DNA from: Chryseobacterium tructae
GTDB lineage: Bacteria > Bacteroidota > Bacteroidia > Flavobacteriales > Weeksellaceae
Direction: 5' to 3'
Length of the DNA: 64,000 nucleotides
Assembly: GCF_030409875.1 (NCBI RefSeq)
Contig: NZ_JAUFQR010000001.1
Span: 558,001-622,000 of the forward strand
Shown: piece after piece, positions 17,805 to 26,606 of the stretch
Numbering within the stretch: position 1 is the stretch's first letter
Layout: every line of letters starts with the position of its first letter
Made by a program: the position numbers and the translations under genes
Notes under the pieces: generated by a model
Seen by the model: the letters and a program-made list of their open reading frames with translations, nothing else
Databases searched by the model: none
What the model was told of the DNA's origin: nothing

Positions 17805-17836
17805 GTTAAGCCAATTCACTGAAATTATTTCGTTAC

Positions 17837-17871
17837 TATCCTTGTCAAGGTTATAAACCTTGACAAGGATA
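17837..17871. repeat. Perfect 16-base inverted repeat (CCTTGTCAAGG type)
   Basis: Arms 17837-17852 and 17856-17871 are perfect reverse complements with a three-base loop. Each arm contains an internal near-palindrome CCTTG-N-CAAGG, so the element is nested. It sits just after the AraC gene and could end its transcript, but there is no T tail. The nested form resembles a dispersed intergenic palindrome rather than a plain terminator. Confidence 0.65.
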
Positions 17872-18085
17872 AGTTAAAATTCAGCACCAAAATTTGAAGA
17901 ATCTTCAGAATATTTTAATCCAGATTCTGATATTGTGGATAACTTTTAGTCGTAGGATAGACGAGTGAATTTACCTGTGGAAATTAGTACATTCATTAGT
18001 AGCATTAGTATTGAATTAATCCTATAAATTTTCTGTTCTCAAAAAACAGAGTTATCTTTAAGGTAAAAGTATTCACCATTTCAAA

Positions 18086-19429
18086 ATGAAATCACAGCAG
18101 AAAGAAACTCATGTATTCAATACCCGTTTTGGAGCTATGACCGGATGGAAGGAAGAAGGAATAATAAGAGTTAAGAGTATTCGTTATGCCCGCTCCGAAA
18201 GATTTCAAAAGCCTGTTCCGGTAGACCATTTTGTCTTTGAAAGCAGGTTTGAGTATAAAACTCCGGTTTGTCCACAGAAACTGAGTCCGCTGGTAGAAAA
18301 AATGATTGGAGCAACTCCGGTTGAAGAATTTGAACCTGAAGAATCTACGCAATATCTTTCGATAACCCGACCTGAAAATATTCTTGAAAACGAAAAGCTT
18401 CCGGTAGTCGTCTGGATTCACGGGGGCTCTCATGAAATCGGATGTGGAGACCTCCCAACGGCCAATCCTGCAGAATGGGTACAAGAACAAAATATCATAG
18501 TGGTTACCGTTTCCTATCGTTTGGGACTTTTTGGTTTTTTAGGTGGCGATGAAAAAAGACCGGCCAACTTAGGGCTATTGGATATCATTGAGGCTTTAAA
18601 ATGGATCAAAATTCATATTGCAGGCTTTGGAGGAGATCAGGAAAACGTAACCTTACTTGGTCAGTCTTCAGGAGGAGATGCTATTGCACATTTGATGATA
18701 TCGGAGGGAGTGGAAGGCTTATTTCAGCGGCTAATTATTCAAAGTGCACCCTTAGGCTTACGTTATAAAAGACAGAAAATGTCAGCTGAATTTTTGAAGA
18801 AAACGGAAGCGATTAAAGATGAGACTGATATATATAAAATGATGGATGATTATATGGAATTTGTTCCATCTTTTATGAAATATGGTTTGAAAGCTGCCAT
18901 GCCTTTTGGAACTCAATACGGATATTCACCTTTATGCAAAGAGGAGGATTCTGTTGGAAAATGGAGACAAAATGCAAAAAAATATGATGTGTTGATTGGT
19001 CTGAATAATAATGAAACAGCCTTTTATCTTAAAACATCAGAAGCTTTAAATAAATATTTTGGAACCGGTCTGGGATTAAAAATCATGGATAAGACGGTTG
19101 AAAAAACAACAGAGTTCATCTATGGAATTCCAGCCAGACAATTTGCAGAAAACCATGCAAAAGGCGGCGGAAATATATATTTATTCAGGATATATTCCAA
19201 ATTAAAAGAAAATCCTATTGGAGCTCCCCATTGCATTGATTTACCTTTGATCTTCGGTAACGAATCTGCCTGGAAATCCTCAGAAATGCTGAAAAATATT
19301 CCTTGGGAACGTATTCATGAAAATGGAAAAAAGGTAAGAGCACTTTGGGCGGAATTCGCAAGGACAGGGAAAATCTCTGATTCGTCAGAACGACCTGAAA
19401 TTCTGGAACTTCGAAAAGTTGAGGAGTAA
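18086..19429 (+). CDS. Type-B carboxylesterase family protein
   Basis: A 447-residue alpha/beta hydrolase of the carboxylesterase/lipase type-B family. The oxyanion-hole segment is WIHGGSHEIGCG (about 111-122), the nucleophile is the central Ser in GQSSGGD (about 192-198), and a Glu/His charge-relay is suggested by NNNETAFY and APHCIDLP further on. No signal peptide is seen, so it is probably cytosolic. At 447 residues it is a little shorter than typical 480-550-residue members. It would hydrolyse carboxylic esters; the natural substrate is unknown. It stands alone. Confidence 0.9.
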   Translation: MKSQQKETHVFNTRFGAMTGWKEEGIIRVKSIRYARSERFQKPVPVDHFVFESRFEYKTPVCPQKLSPLVEKMIGATPVEEFEPEESTQYLSITRPENILENEKLPVVVWIHGGSHEIGCGDLPTANPAEWVQEQNIIVVTVSYRLGLFGFLGGDEKRPANLGLLDIIEALKWIKIHIAGFGGDQENVTLLGQSSGGDAIAHLMISEGVEGLFQRLIIQSAPLGLRYKRQKMSAEFLKKTEAIKDETDIYKMMDDYMEFVPSFMKYGLKAAMPFGTQYGYSPLCKEEDSVGKWRQNAKKYDVLIGLNNNETAFYLKTSEALNKYFGTGLGLKIMDKTVEKTTEFIYGIPARQFAENHAKGGGNIYLFRIYSKLKENPIGAPHCIDLPLIFGNESAWKSSEMLKNIPWERIHENGKKVRALWAEFARTGKISDSSERPEILELRKVEE

Positions 19430-19522
19430 TTAAATTCTAGAACTTAAGATTTCAATGCTTTTATCTCTTGTAGCCTATGATTGACCATTAGATAGATATA
19501 ATGGTGATGTTGGTAGAAATTA

Positions 19523-19555
19523 TTGAGTGAGATTGTAATGTATTGTTTATATTTG
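19523..19555 (+). promoter_or_regulatory. Bacteroidota-type promoter of the cysteine-rich peptide gene
   Basis: TTG (19523-19525), a 22-base spacer and TATATTTG (19548-19555) match the TTG / TAnnTTTG consensus of this phylum. The -7 element ends 26 bases before the ATG at 19582. Confidence 0.6.
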
Positions 19556-19581
19556 AGTTACAAATTCAAAAAATAATAATT

Positions 19582-19749
19582 ATGAAAATCAAAAAATCAT
19601 CCAATGCACGAAAAATTGACCGTCAGGAACTTAAAAATGTAAATGGTGGTATCATCATCAGAGACAGAACTTGTTGTTTTTATAACGAAGACAATATCTG
19701 TTGTGAATGGGCTCCTGATCTATGGAGCTGTAGAGGTATTAAATGCTAA
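19582..19749 (+). CDS. Cysteine-rich double-glycine leader peptide (bacteriocin-like)
   Basis: A 55-residue peptide. Residues 1-23 form a leader rich in Lys/Asn ending in LKNVNGG (Gly22-Gly23), the type cut by peptidase-containing ABC exporters. The predicted 32-residue mature part has six cysteines (C31, C32, C40, C41, C50, C55), pattern CC-x7-CC-x8-C-x4-C, enough for three disulfides. The ATG at 19582 is chosen over an upstream in-frame start at 19543 because it gives the compact leader and leaves room for the promoter. No dedicated exporter, immunity or modification gene is adjacent. Small GG-leader peptides of this kind are frequent in Chryseobacterium; activity is unknown. Confidence 0.8.
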   Translation: MKIKKSSNARKIDRQELKNVNGGIIIRDRTCCFYNEDNICCEWAPDLWSCRGIKC

Positions 19750-19772
19750 TAACATAATATCATAAAGTAAAG

Positions 19773-19804
19773 AGCGTACATTGTTATCAGGTACGCTTTT
19801 TTAT
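19773..19804. terminator. Terminator after the cysteine-rich peptide gene
   Basis: Stem agcgtac (19773-19779) and gtacgct (19791-19797) with an eleven-base loop and a T run. The convergent amylase gene ends at 19805, so it may serve both strands. Confidence 0.75.
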
Positions 19805-21277
19805 TTACTCCGGAATCCAGACGCTTACATTCCCTGCCGGAACAGGAAAGTCTCCCCAGCCATTTTCATCAATGACAACTTTATTTTTGAATCTTTTTAA
19901 AAGGTCTTTAAACTTTTTTCCCACATAAGATTTTCCCACTTCCATAGGCTTATTGTAAGCATCCTTATTGCTGAGTACTACCGCACAAGCGGTATGGTTA
20001 TCATCTCCTTCCCGTACCCATCCGATACAGTTGGCATCTTCGAAATAGTCCCTTTGCTCTCCATAAGCATGGTCTTTTCTAGCCTTTAAAAGATCTTCAA
20101 TCCCATCCACTTTCGGCATAAATATTTCCTGATCATGGCCGTTGCGATCCTTATCAACATAGTGTGCACCATACAGATCCGGGTAAAATACACATGGATA
20201 TCCATCTTTTCGTAAGAGAATCAAGGCGTAAGCAATAGGTTTGAACCACGATTCGACCGGAGCCTCCAGATCCTGAAGAGGTTGTGTGTCATGATTGGCA
20301 ACAATACTCACGGCATGTAAAGGATCTGCCTGAGTAAGGGTCTCATCAAAAATTCTTCTGAGATCGTAAGAAGATCCTTCTTTAGAGGCATTATGAAAAT
20401 TGTTTTGTAATGAACTGTCGAAAAGGCTCATACAGCCTTCGGTAACTTCAATATACTTTTGAAGCAGATGAAGATATCCCGGAGCCCAGTATTCACCTAC
20501 CGCAAAAATATTTTTCCCGGTATTGGAACGGAGTAGGGTAAGCCATTCTTTATAAAAGTCAAAAGAAATATGTTTTAAAGCATCAAGGCGAACTCCATCA
20601 AAATCGGTCTGATCAAAATACCATTTTGCCCAGGTATTAAGCTCTTCCCGTACAAAAGGATTTCGATGTTCAATATCATTATACATCAGATAATCATAAT
20701 TTCCTTTCTCATCATGAATCATCTCTTCCCAGTCATCACCATATTCAGACTGTATTTTATAAATATGAGACTCCATACCCTCTGCATAATCTACACCACT
20801 GAAACAAGTGAAATTCCATTCAAAATCAGAATATTTTTTTCCTCTCCCCGGAAATGTGAATTTCGTGTAAGATTCTATTTCAAATGCATCTGAAATTACT
20901 TTTTCCCTGTTGTTTTCATCCACTTTTACAACATTGAATTTTTCCAGTTCATCACCTCCTGCCTTATGCCCCAATACAATGTCTACAATGACTTCAATAT
21001 TTTGTGTTTTTAAAGCTTTGATTGTTTTTAAATATTCCTTTTTAGTGCCATATTTCGTAGGGAGGGTTCCTTTCTGATCAAACTCTCCAAGATCATAAAG
21101 ATCGTAGGTGTCATATCCTACCGAATATCCGCCATTTGTTCCTTTATAGGCAGGAGGAAACCATACGGAAGTAATTCCCAGTTTAGCCATATATTTAGCC
21201 TGTTTTTCGGCTTCTTTCCATAGCTTTCCATCGCCTTCAGAATACCAGTGGAAAAACTGAATCATCGTTGGGTTCAT
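19805..21277 (-). CDS. Cytoplasmic-type alpha-amylase (glycoside hydrolase 13)
   Basis: A 490-residue GH13 enzyme that cuts alpha-1,4 links in starch, glycogen or maltodextrin. GH13 conserved regions are all visible: DIVLGHKAGGD (region I variant, about 100-110), GVRLDALKH with the nucleophile Asp (region II, about 228-236), AVGEYW with the acid Glu (region III), and SIVANHDTQ with the transition-state Asp (region IV). There is no signal peptide, so it matches the intracellular AmyS/AmyA type. It stands alone, upstream of dinB in sequence order but separated from it by about 50 bases, both on the minus strand. Confidence 0.93.
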   Translation of the reverse strand: MNPTMIQFFHWYSEGDGKLWKEAEKQAKYMAKLGITSVWFPPAYKGTNGGYSVGYDTYDLYDLGEFDQKGTLPTKYGTKKEYLKTIKALKTQNIEVIVDIVLGHKAGGDELEKFNVVKVDENNREKVISDAFEIESYTKFTFPGRGKKYSDFEWNFTCFSGVDYAEGMESHIYKIQSEYGDDWEEMIHDEKGNYDYLMYNDIEHRNPFVREELNTWAKWYFDQTDFDGVRLDALKHISFDFYKEWLTLLRSNTGKNIFAVGEYWAPGYLHLLQKYIEVTEGCMSLFDSSLQNNFHNASKEGSSYDLRRIFDETLTQADPLHAVSIVANHDTQPLQDLEAPVESWFKPIAYALILLRKDGYPCVFYPDLYGAHYVDKDRNGHDQEIFMPKVDGIEDLLKARKDHAYGEQRDYFEDANCIGWVREGDDNHTACAVVLSNKDAYNKPMEVGKSYVGKKFKDLLKRFKNKVVIDENGWGDFPVPAGNVSVWIPE

Positions 21278-21326
21278 ATAATTTGCTGATTTGGTGAATA
21301 CAAGTTAGCAAAAAAAATATAAATGA

Positions 21327-22421
21327 TTAATTTTCAAATTCTTTAAACGGGATTTTTAGTTGAACTGAAACCTGTTTTTTTTCCTCAGTATTCAGGTGAG
21401 AAAGAGAAAGTCCCAGTAAGCGAACTGCTTTATCAAAAGGACGGAGATCCCAAAGTTTTTTTCCTGTACTGAAATATTCTTCTGGAGATGTGAAGTACTC
21501 TTCCCGTGTTATACTTCTTGTAAAAAGGGAAAAATCTTTATATTTAATTTTTAAGGTTAAGGTTCTTCCCAGGATATTATTTTTTTGTAAACGCTGGTGA
21601 AGCTCTTCACTCAGGCTTTCCAGTTTTTCATTGATTTGTTGTTCATCAAAAAGATCTTCAAAAAAAGTTCTTTCTACTGCTACACTTTTCTGAATCCGAT
21701 GAGGTTTAACTTCAGAAGTATGAATGCCACGAACTACATTGTAATAATGCTTTCCGGATTTTCCAAAGATTCTTACCAGATCTTCCAGTGATCTTTTCTT
21801 TAAATCTTTTCCTTTATAAATTCCTAAACTAAACATTTTGTTAGCCGTAACTTTTCCGACACCATAAAACTTTTCCACAGGCAATTCTTCCAGGAAGCCT
21901 TCCATTTTGTCAGGATGAATGGTTTTTTGGCCATTAGGTTTATTGATATCAGAAGCTACTTTAGCTAAAAATTTATTCACAGAAATTCCTGCAGAAGCCG
22001 TTAAGCCGGTTTGTTCAAATATTTTCTGGCGAATTTCTCTTGCGATCTGATTAGCAGATTCTATTTCTTTTTTATTTTCAGTGACATCCAGATAGGCTTC
22101 ATCCAATGATAAAGGTTCTACCAGATCAGTATATTCGTAGAAGATCTCGCGGATCATTTTTGAAATTTCCTTATATCGGGTAAAACGAGGTGGAACAAAT
22201 ATCAGATCAGGACATTTTTCTTTGGCTGTTTTACTGGGCATAGCAGAACGAACGCCATATTTCCTTGCTTCATAACTTGCTGCAGCCACTACACCCCGAT
22301 GTTGGCCTCCTACAGCAATAGGTTTCCCTCTTAATGCGGGATTGTCATGCTGCTCCACAGAGGCATAAAATGCGTCCATATCCACGTGAATAATTTTACG
22401 AAGCGGCAAAGAAAAATCCAT
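21327..22421 (-). CDS. dinB: DNA polymerase IV
   Basis: A 364-residue Y-family translesion polymerase. The palm metal ligands are D14 in HVDMDAFYASVE and D107/E108 in SLDEAYLDV. The two helix-hairpin-helix regions (about 180-215) and a C-terminal little-finger domain (about 240-350) follow. It lacks an obvious beta-clamp-binding peptide longer than the short C-terminal tail (IPFKEF). It copies damaged DNA with low fidelity, generally under SOS control, but no LexA box was identified upstream. Confidence 0.95.
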   Translation of the reverse strand: MDFSLPLRKIIHVDMDAFYASVEQHDNPALRGKPIAVGGQHRGVVAAASYEARKYGVRSAMPSKTAKEKCPDLIFVPPRFTRYKEISKMIREIFYEYTDLVEPLSLDEAYLDVTENKKEIESANQIAREIRQKIFEQTGLTASAGISVNKFLAKVASDINKPNGQKTIHPDKMEGFLEELPVEKFYGVGKVTANKMFSLGIYKGKDLKKRSLEDLVRIFGKSGKHYYNVVRGIHTSEVKPHRIQKSVAVERTFFEDLFDEQQINEKLESLSEELHQRLQKNNILGRTLTLKIKYKDFSLFTRSITREEYFTSPEEYFSTGKKLWDLRPFDKAVRLLGLSLSHLNTEEKKQVSVQLKIPFKEFEN

Positions 22422-22469
22422 AGCACAAAGATATGGATTCCTGTATGGATGGTAAAGTGTTTATGGAAA

Positions 22470-22591
22470 GGAAGCTGGGTGCTGGAAGGGGAAAGTTGAT
22501 AATGTCGATATGGAAAATTACGACCAATTGATTGAAAGGTAATTAAAATGATATCTAATTGTTGGTAACACTTAAATTACTTCCAGCTTCC
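22470..22591. repeat. GGAAGCTGG / CCAGCTTCC inverted repeat in intergenic spacer
   Basis: GGAAGCTGG (22470-22478) and CCAGCTTCC (22583-22591) are perfect inverted copies about 104 bases apart, with extra purine-rich (gctggaagggg) and pyrimidine-rich (cctcttcctgcctccc) flanks that also pair partly. A related sequence occurs at about 37622-37662, suggesting a dispersed family. Confidence 0.5.
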
Positions 22592-22611
22592 CTCTTCCTG
22601 CCTCCCGCATT

Positions 22612-23066
22612 TTACGGTTTCAGTCTCATAGTAAGAAGATGAGGTTCAAAACCTGCTTTTTCATAAGCTCTTACTGCAGATTCATTTTCAGCATAGACAT
22701 CCAGTCTTATTTCTGAAATATTTCTGGATTTTGCCCAATTTATAAGTTCATCAGTAATTATTTTATTGATTCCTTTTCCTCTGTATTCTGGTTTTACATA
22801 CATAAAGCCCAGATATGCATAGTTTTTAAAACTATTATAATCTTTCTCTGAATTTTTTATAAGGGCATAGCCGGAGGCAACAATTTCATCATCGTTTTCT
22901 ACAACAATTAATGTTGCATCCGGTGATTGTATAAATTCATTCAAATCGTAATAATGAATTTCACCGTCAATTAATGTACTGTTAAAGGTCTTTCTGCAGT
23001 AACAATTCCCTGCTCAAAAGTTAAAAGGGTTTCTAAATCCTGTTCTGTAGCTTCTCTTGTGATCAT
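22612..23066 (-). CDS. GNAT family N-acetyltransferase (frameshift near 22984-22986)
   Basis: A single-domain GNAT acetyltransferase. From the ATG at 23066 the frame reads MITREATEQDLETLL... and stops at about residue 32; the same protein continues in the next frame (NSTLIDGEIHYYDLNEFI...) to 22612. One extra A in the plus-strand run at 22984-22986 joins them into about 151 residues. The acetyl-CoA loop YVKPEYRGKGINKII and the motif B segment NESAVRAYEKAGFEP lie in the C-terminal part. Substrate unknown. The break is probably a sequence error. Confidence 0.82.
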
Positions 23067-23147
23067 GGTATAAAAAATAAGTGAAGTTTAAACATTCCAT
23101 AGAAATGGAAATATTTAAACTTCAAGGTTTTTTAAATGTTTTAAATA

Positions 23148-23663
23148 TTATTTTAAAAGTTTGTCTATGGTCTGTTGAATCTCCGGGTCTTCCGGCGAAA
23201 TAGCATAGTATTTTGCAATAGCCGATTTCTGATCGATAATCATATATCTTGGAATCCAGTTCAGATCCACATAATTATTGAAATCATTTTTCCAGCCTGA
23301 TGCAAACCAGTAGTTATTTTTATCTTTCATGTTGAATCTTACAAGGCTTTTATCAAATCCTTCTTTAGATCTTTCTAATGACAAGAAAACAAAGTCAACA
23401 TTAGGATTGTTTTTTTCTAATATTTCAGCTTTTGGAAGCGCCTGAAGACAGTCTCTACACCATCCCGCCCAAAAATCGATCACTAAAACTTTTCCTTTAT
23501 GTTGATCCAGAATTTTCTTGATGGTAATTGTTTTTCCTTCTTCATCTTCCAGTTTTTGCTGTAAAGCCTCTTTGGAAAATCCGGTTTTAAGAGCGGTAGG
23601 AATTTTCTGTGCATAGCTCAAGCTAAACAGACCTGCCATAAAAATTAATAACAACTTTTTCAT
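23148..23663 (-). CDS. TlpA-like thioredoxin family protein
   Basis: A 171-residue exported thiol-disulfide protein. It has a signal peptide (about 1-19, LSYAQ) and a thioredoxin fold with active site W68-C69-R-D-C72 and the upstream VLVIDFWAGW strand. The fold continues through VDFVFLSLERS and the cis-Pro region NWIPRYMIID (about 134-143). It may act in periplasmic thiol reduction or cytochrome maturation. It stands alone downstream of the GNAT gene in map order. Confidence 0.9.
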   Translation of the reverse strand: MKKLLLIFMAGLFSLSYAQKIPTALKTGFSKEALQQKLEDEEGKTITIKKILDQHKGKVLVIDFWAGWCRDCLQALPKAEILEKNNPNVDFVFLSLERSKEGFDKSLVRFNMKDKNNYWFASGWKNDFNNYVDLNWIPRYMIIDQKSAIAKYYAISPEDPEIQQTIDKLLK

Positions 23664-23820
23664 TCTACAATTTCATTTACACAAAACTAAGCAATGAATA
23701 GCAATTCAAGATTATTTTTTTATAAATTAGGAAAAATTTATATTATTGATAATTTCTATGAATGTTGTATAGATGAAGCATAGATTACCTCAAAGAGAAA
23801 ACTCTATTTTTTAATGAGAA

Positions 23821-23883
23821 TATTTTTTGCCACGAATGCATTAATTTTTTCTCATTTTATTCGTGTATTCGTGGCAAAAAATA
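23821..23883. repeat. Perfect 17-base inverted repeat (GCCACGAAT type)
   Basis: Arms 23821-23837 and 23867-23883 are perfect reverse complements around a 29-base AT-rich loop that itself contains ttcgtgtattcgtgg-like partial copies. It lies between pnp and the TlpA-like gene, both on the minus strand. Such long arms with a variable loop look like a dispersed intergenic element rather than an ordinary terminator. Confidence 0.6.
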
Positions 23884-23920
23884 AAGATTTTAATTTTTTT
23901 TGAGAGTGAAACGAAGGTTT

Positions 23921-24735
23921 CTATTGGTAGTTTTTAATCAATCCCTTTACTACTGTAATAACATTGGGCATTGCTTTGTTCGCAGCATTTAAAACTTCTT
24001 CGTGAGAAACAGCGAAAGCAATATCCGGTCCGCCAAGATCAGTAATAACAGAGATACAGAATACATCCATTCCCATATGTCTGGCAACAATCACTTCAGG
24101 AACGGTACTCATTCCCACCATATCACCACCAATGGCTTTAATCATTCCATATTCAGCAGGAGTTTCAAAAGTGGGGCCTTGTAAGGCAACGTAGATTCCC
24201 TGATGGATTTTAATGTGATTCTCTGCAGCAGCCTGTTCAGCAGTAACAATCATTTTTTTGTTATAAGGTTCGCTCATATCCACAAAGCGTGGCCCAAGTT
24301 CATCGATGTTTTTTCCACGAAGCGGGTGCTCAGGCATCATGTTGATATGATCCTTTAAAATAACGATATCTGCAATACTATAATCTGGATTTACTCCACC
24401 ACATGCGTTGGAAAGCGCTAGATTTTTAATTCCCAGTAAATGAAAGACTCTGATAGGAAAAGTTACGGTTTCCATAGAATGCCCTTCATAATAATGAAAA
24501 CGGCCACTCATCATCAGTACTTTTTTCCCTTCCAATATTCCATAGATCAGCTTTCCGGTATGCCCGGCCACTGTAGTCTGTGGGAAGTTGGGGATATCTT
24601 TATACTCTAAACATGGATCGGTTCTACTTCATTTTGCAGTTTCCCAAGTCCGGATCCTAAAACAACAGCAAAGTCAGGGACATCCTGAATGATATTTCTG
24701 ATGAAATCAGCTGTCTCATTTATTTTTTTTAACAT
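23921..24735 (-). CDS. Purine-nucleoside phosphorylase (frameshift near 24609-24611)
   Basis: A purine nucleoside phosphorylase that splits inosine or guanosine with phosphate in purine salvage. From the ATG at 24735 the frame gives MLKKINETADFIRN... and the phosphate-loop motif VVLGSGLGKL, then stops at 24608-24610. The next frame continues with PNFPQTTVAGHTG and the family blocks LSNACGGVNPDY, QGIYVALQGPTFETPAEY and MSTVPEVIVARHMG. One extra A in the plus-strand run 24609-24611 restores a 271-residue protein of normal length. Its start lies inside the end of lpxK (20-base overlap), so the two are translationally linked. An indel in the sequence is most likely. Confidence 0.9.
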
Positions 24736-25744
24736 AATCTAAGATGATTTGATTGAATTCTTCCTTTTTATCAATAACAACATTGATAGGCCAGTAGTAA
24801 ACAATTTCTCTAAGATAATCAAAAGTTTTCAGACGAACGTAATCTTTCTCTGTGGTTAATATCAGCTTATATTCACCTAATTTTTTGTACTCCGCAAGGA
24901 TTTTTTTAATATCATCATCCGTGAAATTATGATGATCTCTGAACTTCAAATGGGTAACTCTTTTTGAGAATTTAGCCAGGTGTTCCAGCAATGGTTTTGG
25001 ATTGGCAATTCCGGTAATAAGTAAAATATCGTAATAGTTCAGATTGTTATCCGGAAGCATTTTATCTTTTCCGTATACATTTTCGTCATAACCGATGGAT
25101 GAAAAGAACACTTTTTGGTTATGAGAAGGTCTGATTCTTGAAATATAATACCTTTTGGTTTCCTCCGTCAACTCATCAGGGCATTTGCTTACCATAATGA
25201 TATCTGCTCTGCTGGATCCGGCTCTGGATTCTCTAAGGTCTCCGGCAGGAAGAAGGTAATCTTTGAAAAACGGATCATTAAAATCAGTCATCAAAATATT
25301 GAATCCCGCTTTGATCGCACGATGCTGTAACGCATCATCCAATATGAGAACTTCAAGATCCATATCTTCGATCACCTTTTTAGCTCCGGGAACACGTTCT
25401 TCTGAAACAGCAATGACAAAACGGTTTTTGAAGCGTTCAAAAAGCTGCATCGCTTCATCACCTACAACTTTGTAGTTGCTCTCATAGTTCGTTACCTCAT
25501 AGCCTTTGGTGAGTCTTCCATAGCCACGAGAGAGAACTCCGGTTCTGTAATGTTTGGATAAATACTGGGCAAGATACATCACCATCGGTGATTTTCCACT
25601 TCCACCCACAGACAGATTCCCGACATTGATTATCGGTGTCTTAAATTTTGTCGACTTAAAAGCCCCCAGATCATACATTGTGTTTCGGATACCCGTTACC
25701 AAATGATAAGCGAGGGAAAAAGGATAAAGGTACCATCTTTTCAT
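24716..25744 (-). CDS. lpxK: Tetraacyldisaccharide 4'-kinase
   Basis: A 342-residue inner-membrane-associated kinase that phosphorylates the 4' position of the lipid A disaccharide. The P-loop is in NVGNLSVGGSGKSP (about 40-53), the N-terminus has a short hydrophobic helix (about 5-20), and the DDALQHRAIKAG motif (about 136-147) is typical of LpxK. The length is normal. It is upstream of and overlaps the PNP gene by 20 bases. It acts in the Raetz pathway. Confidence 0.93.
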   Translation of the reverse strand: MKRWYLYPFSLAYHLVTGIRNTMYDLGAFKSTKFKTPIINVGNLSVGGSGKSPMVMYLAQYLSKHYRTGVLSRGYGRLTKGYEVTNYESNYKVVGDEAMQLFERFKNRFVIAVSEERVPGAKKVIEDMDLEVLILDDALQHRAIKAGFNILMTDFNDPFFKDYLLPAGDLRESRAGSSRADIIMVSKCPDELTEETKRYYISRIRPSHNQKVFFSSIGYDENVYGKDKMLPDNNLNYYDILLITGIANPKPLLEHLAKFSKRVTHLKFRDHHNFTDDDIKKILAEYKKLGEYKLILTTEKDYVRLKTFDYLREIVYYWPINVVIDKKEEFNQIILDYVKKNK

Positions 25745-25826
25745 ACGATTGCAAAAATAGGAATTTTCATAAGCATTGGAGTAATATTCTCAAAGACTTT
25801 TCAACAAATATTTCGTTAAATTAAAG

Positions 25827-25834
25827 TATTTTTG
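25827..25834 (+). promoter_or_regulatory. -7 promoter element for truA
   Basis: TATTTTTG matches TAnnTTTG. It lies 18 bases before the TTG at 25853, which supports that codon as the start; the frame upstream of it would overlap the promoter. Confidence 0.5.
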
Positions 25835-25852
25835 TGGAGTTATTACAATACA

Positions 25853-26584
25853 TTGAGATACTTTATAGAATTTTCTTACAACGGAAAAAATTATTTCGGC
25901 TATCAGATACAGCCGGATGCTATTTCTGTGCAGGAAGAACTGGAAAAAGCACTTTCCACCATTTTAAGAGAAGAGATTAAAACGACAGGAGCAGGAAGAA
26001 CAGATACAGGGGTTCATGCCAAAAAAATATTTGCGCACTTTGATACAGATAAGGAATTGAGTGATGAACTTCCACGCAGACTGAACAGTTTTCTGCCACC
26101 CGATATTTCCATCGAAAGAATTTTTAAAGTGAAAGATGATTTTCATGCCCGTTTTGATGCTACTTACAGAACATATGAATATTATATTTCACTATCGAAA
26201 AACCCATTTACCCAGGAATCTGTCTGGCAGCACTGGAAAAGATCTTTGGATATCGATACAATGAATGAAGCCTGTAAGATTTTGTTTGAATATGAGGATT
26301 TTACCAGTTTTGCCAAATTGAAAACCGACAACAAGACAAATATCTGCAAAATGTATATTGCAAAATGGGAACAGAATGGTGAGGAATTGAAATTTACTGT
26401 TTCTGCCAATCGCTTCCTGAGAAATATGGTTCGCGCTATTGTAGGAACAATGGTAGAAATCGGTACCGGAAAACTGAAACCGGAAGATTTGCGAAAAGTC
26501 ATTGAGGATAAAAACCGAAATGCTGCCGGAACTTCTGCCCCTGCGCATGGATTGTATCTCGTGGATGTAGGCTATGAATTCTAA
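25853..26584 (+). CDS. truA: tRNA pseudouridine(38-40) synthase
   Basis: A 243-residue enzyme that makes pseudouridine at positions 38-40 of the tRNA anticodon arm. The catalytic Asp is D51 in TGAGRTDTGVHA, with RYFIEFSYNGKNYFGYQ at the N-terminus and the family block FTVSANRFLRNMVRAIVGTM near the C-terminus. No ATG is available near the conserved N-terminus; the TTG at 25853 gives (M)RYFIEF and fits the promoter position, while the frame is open to 25832. The next gene starts 22 bases after it. Confidence 0.9.
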   Translation: MRYFIEFSYNGKNYFGYQIQPDAISVQEELEKALSTILREEIKTTGAGRTDTGVHAKKIFAHFDTDKELSDELPRRLNSFLPPDISIERIFKVKDDFHARFDATYRTYEYYISLSKNPFTQESVWQHWKRSLDIDTMNEACKILFEYEDFTSFAKLKTDNKTNICKMYIAKWEQNGEELKFTVSANRFLRNMVRAIVGTMVEIGTGKLKPEDLRKVIEDKNRNAAGTSAPAHGLYLVDVGYEF

Positions 26585-26606
26585 ATAAAACTAAAAAACT
26601 ATAATC

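Noticed and set aside
17934..17942. Single DnaA box (TGTGGATAA) near 17.9 kb
   Set aside because: One isolated copy in AT-rich DNA is expected by chance and has no partner boxes.
19543..19581. Upstream in-frame start for the cysteine-rich peptide
   Set aside because: It would overlap the -7 element and add a hydrophobic N-terminus that does not fit a GG leader.
18086..19749. Carboxylesterase and cysteine-rich peptide as a bacteriocin biosynthesis cluster
   Set aside because: The esterase has no modification-enzyme features, the genes have separate transcripts, and no exporter or immunity gene is present.
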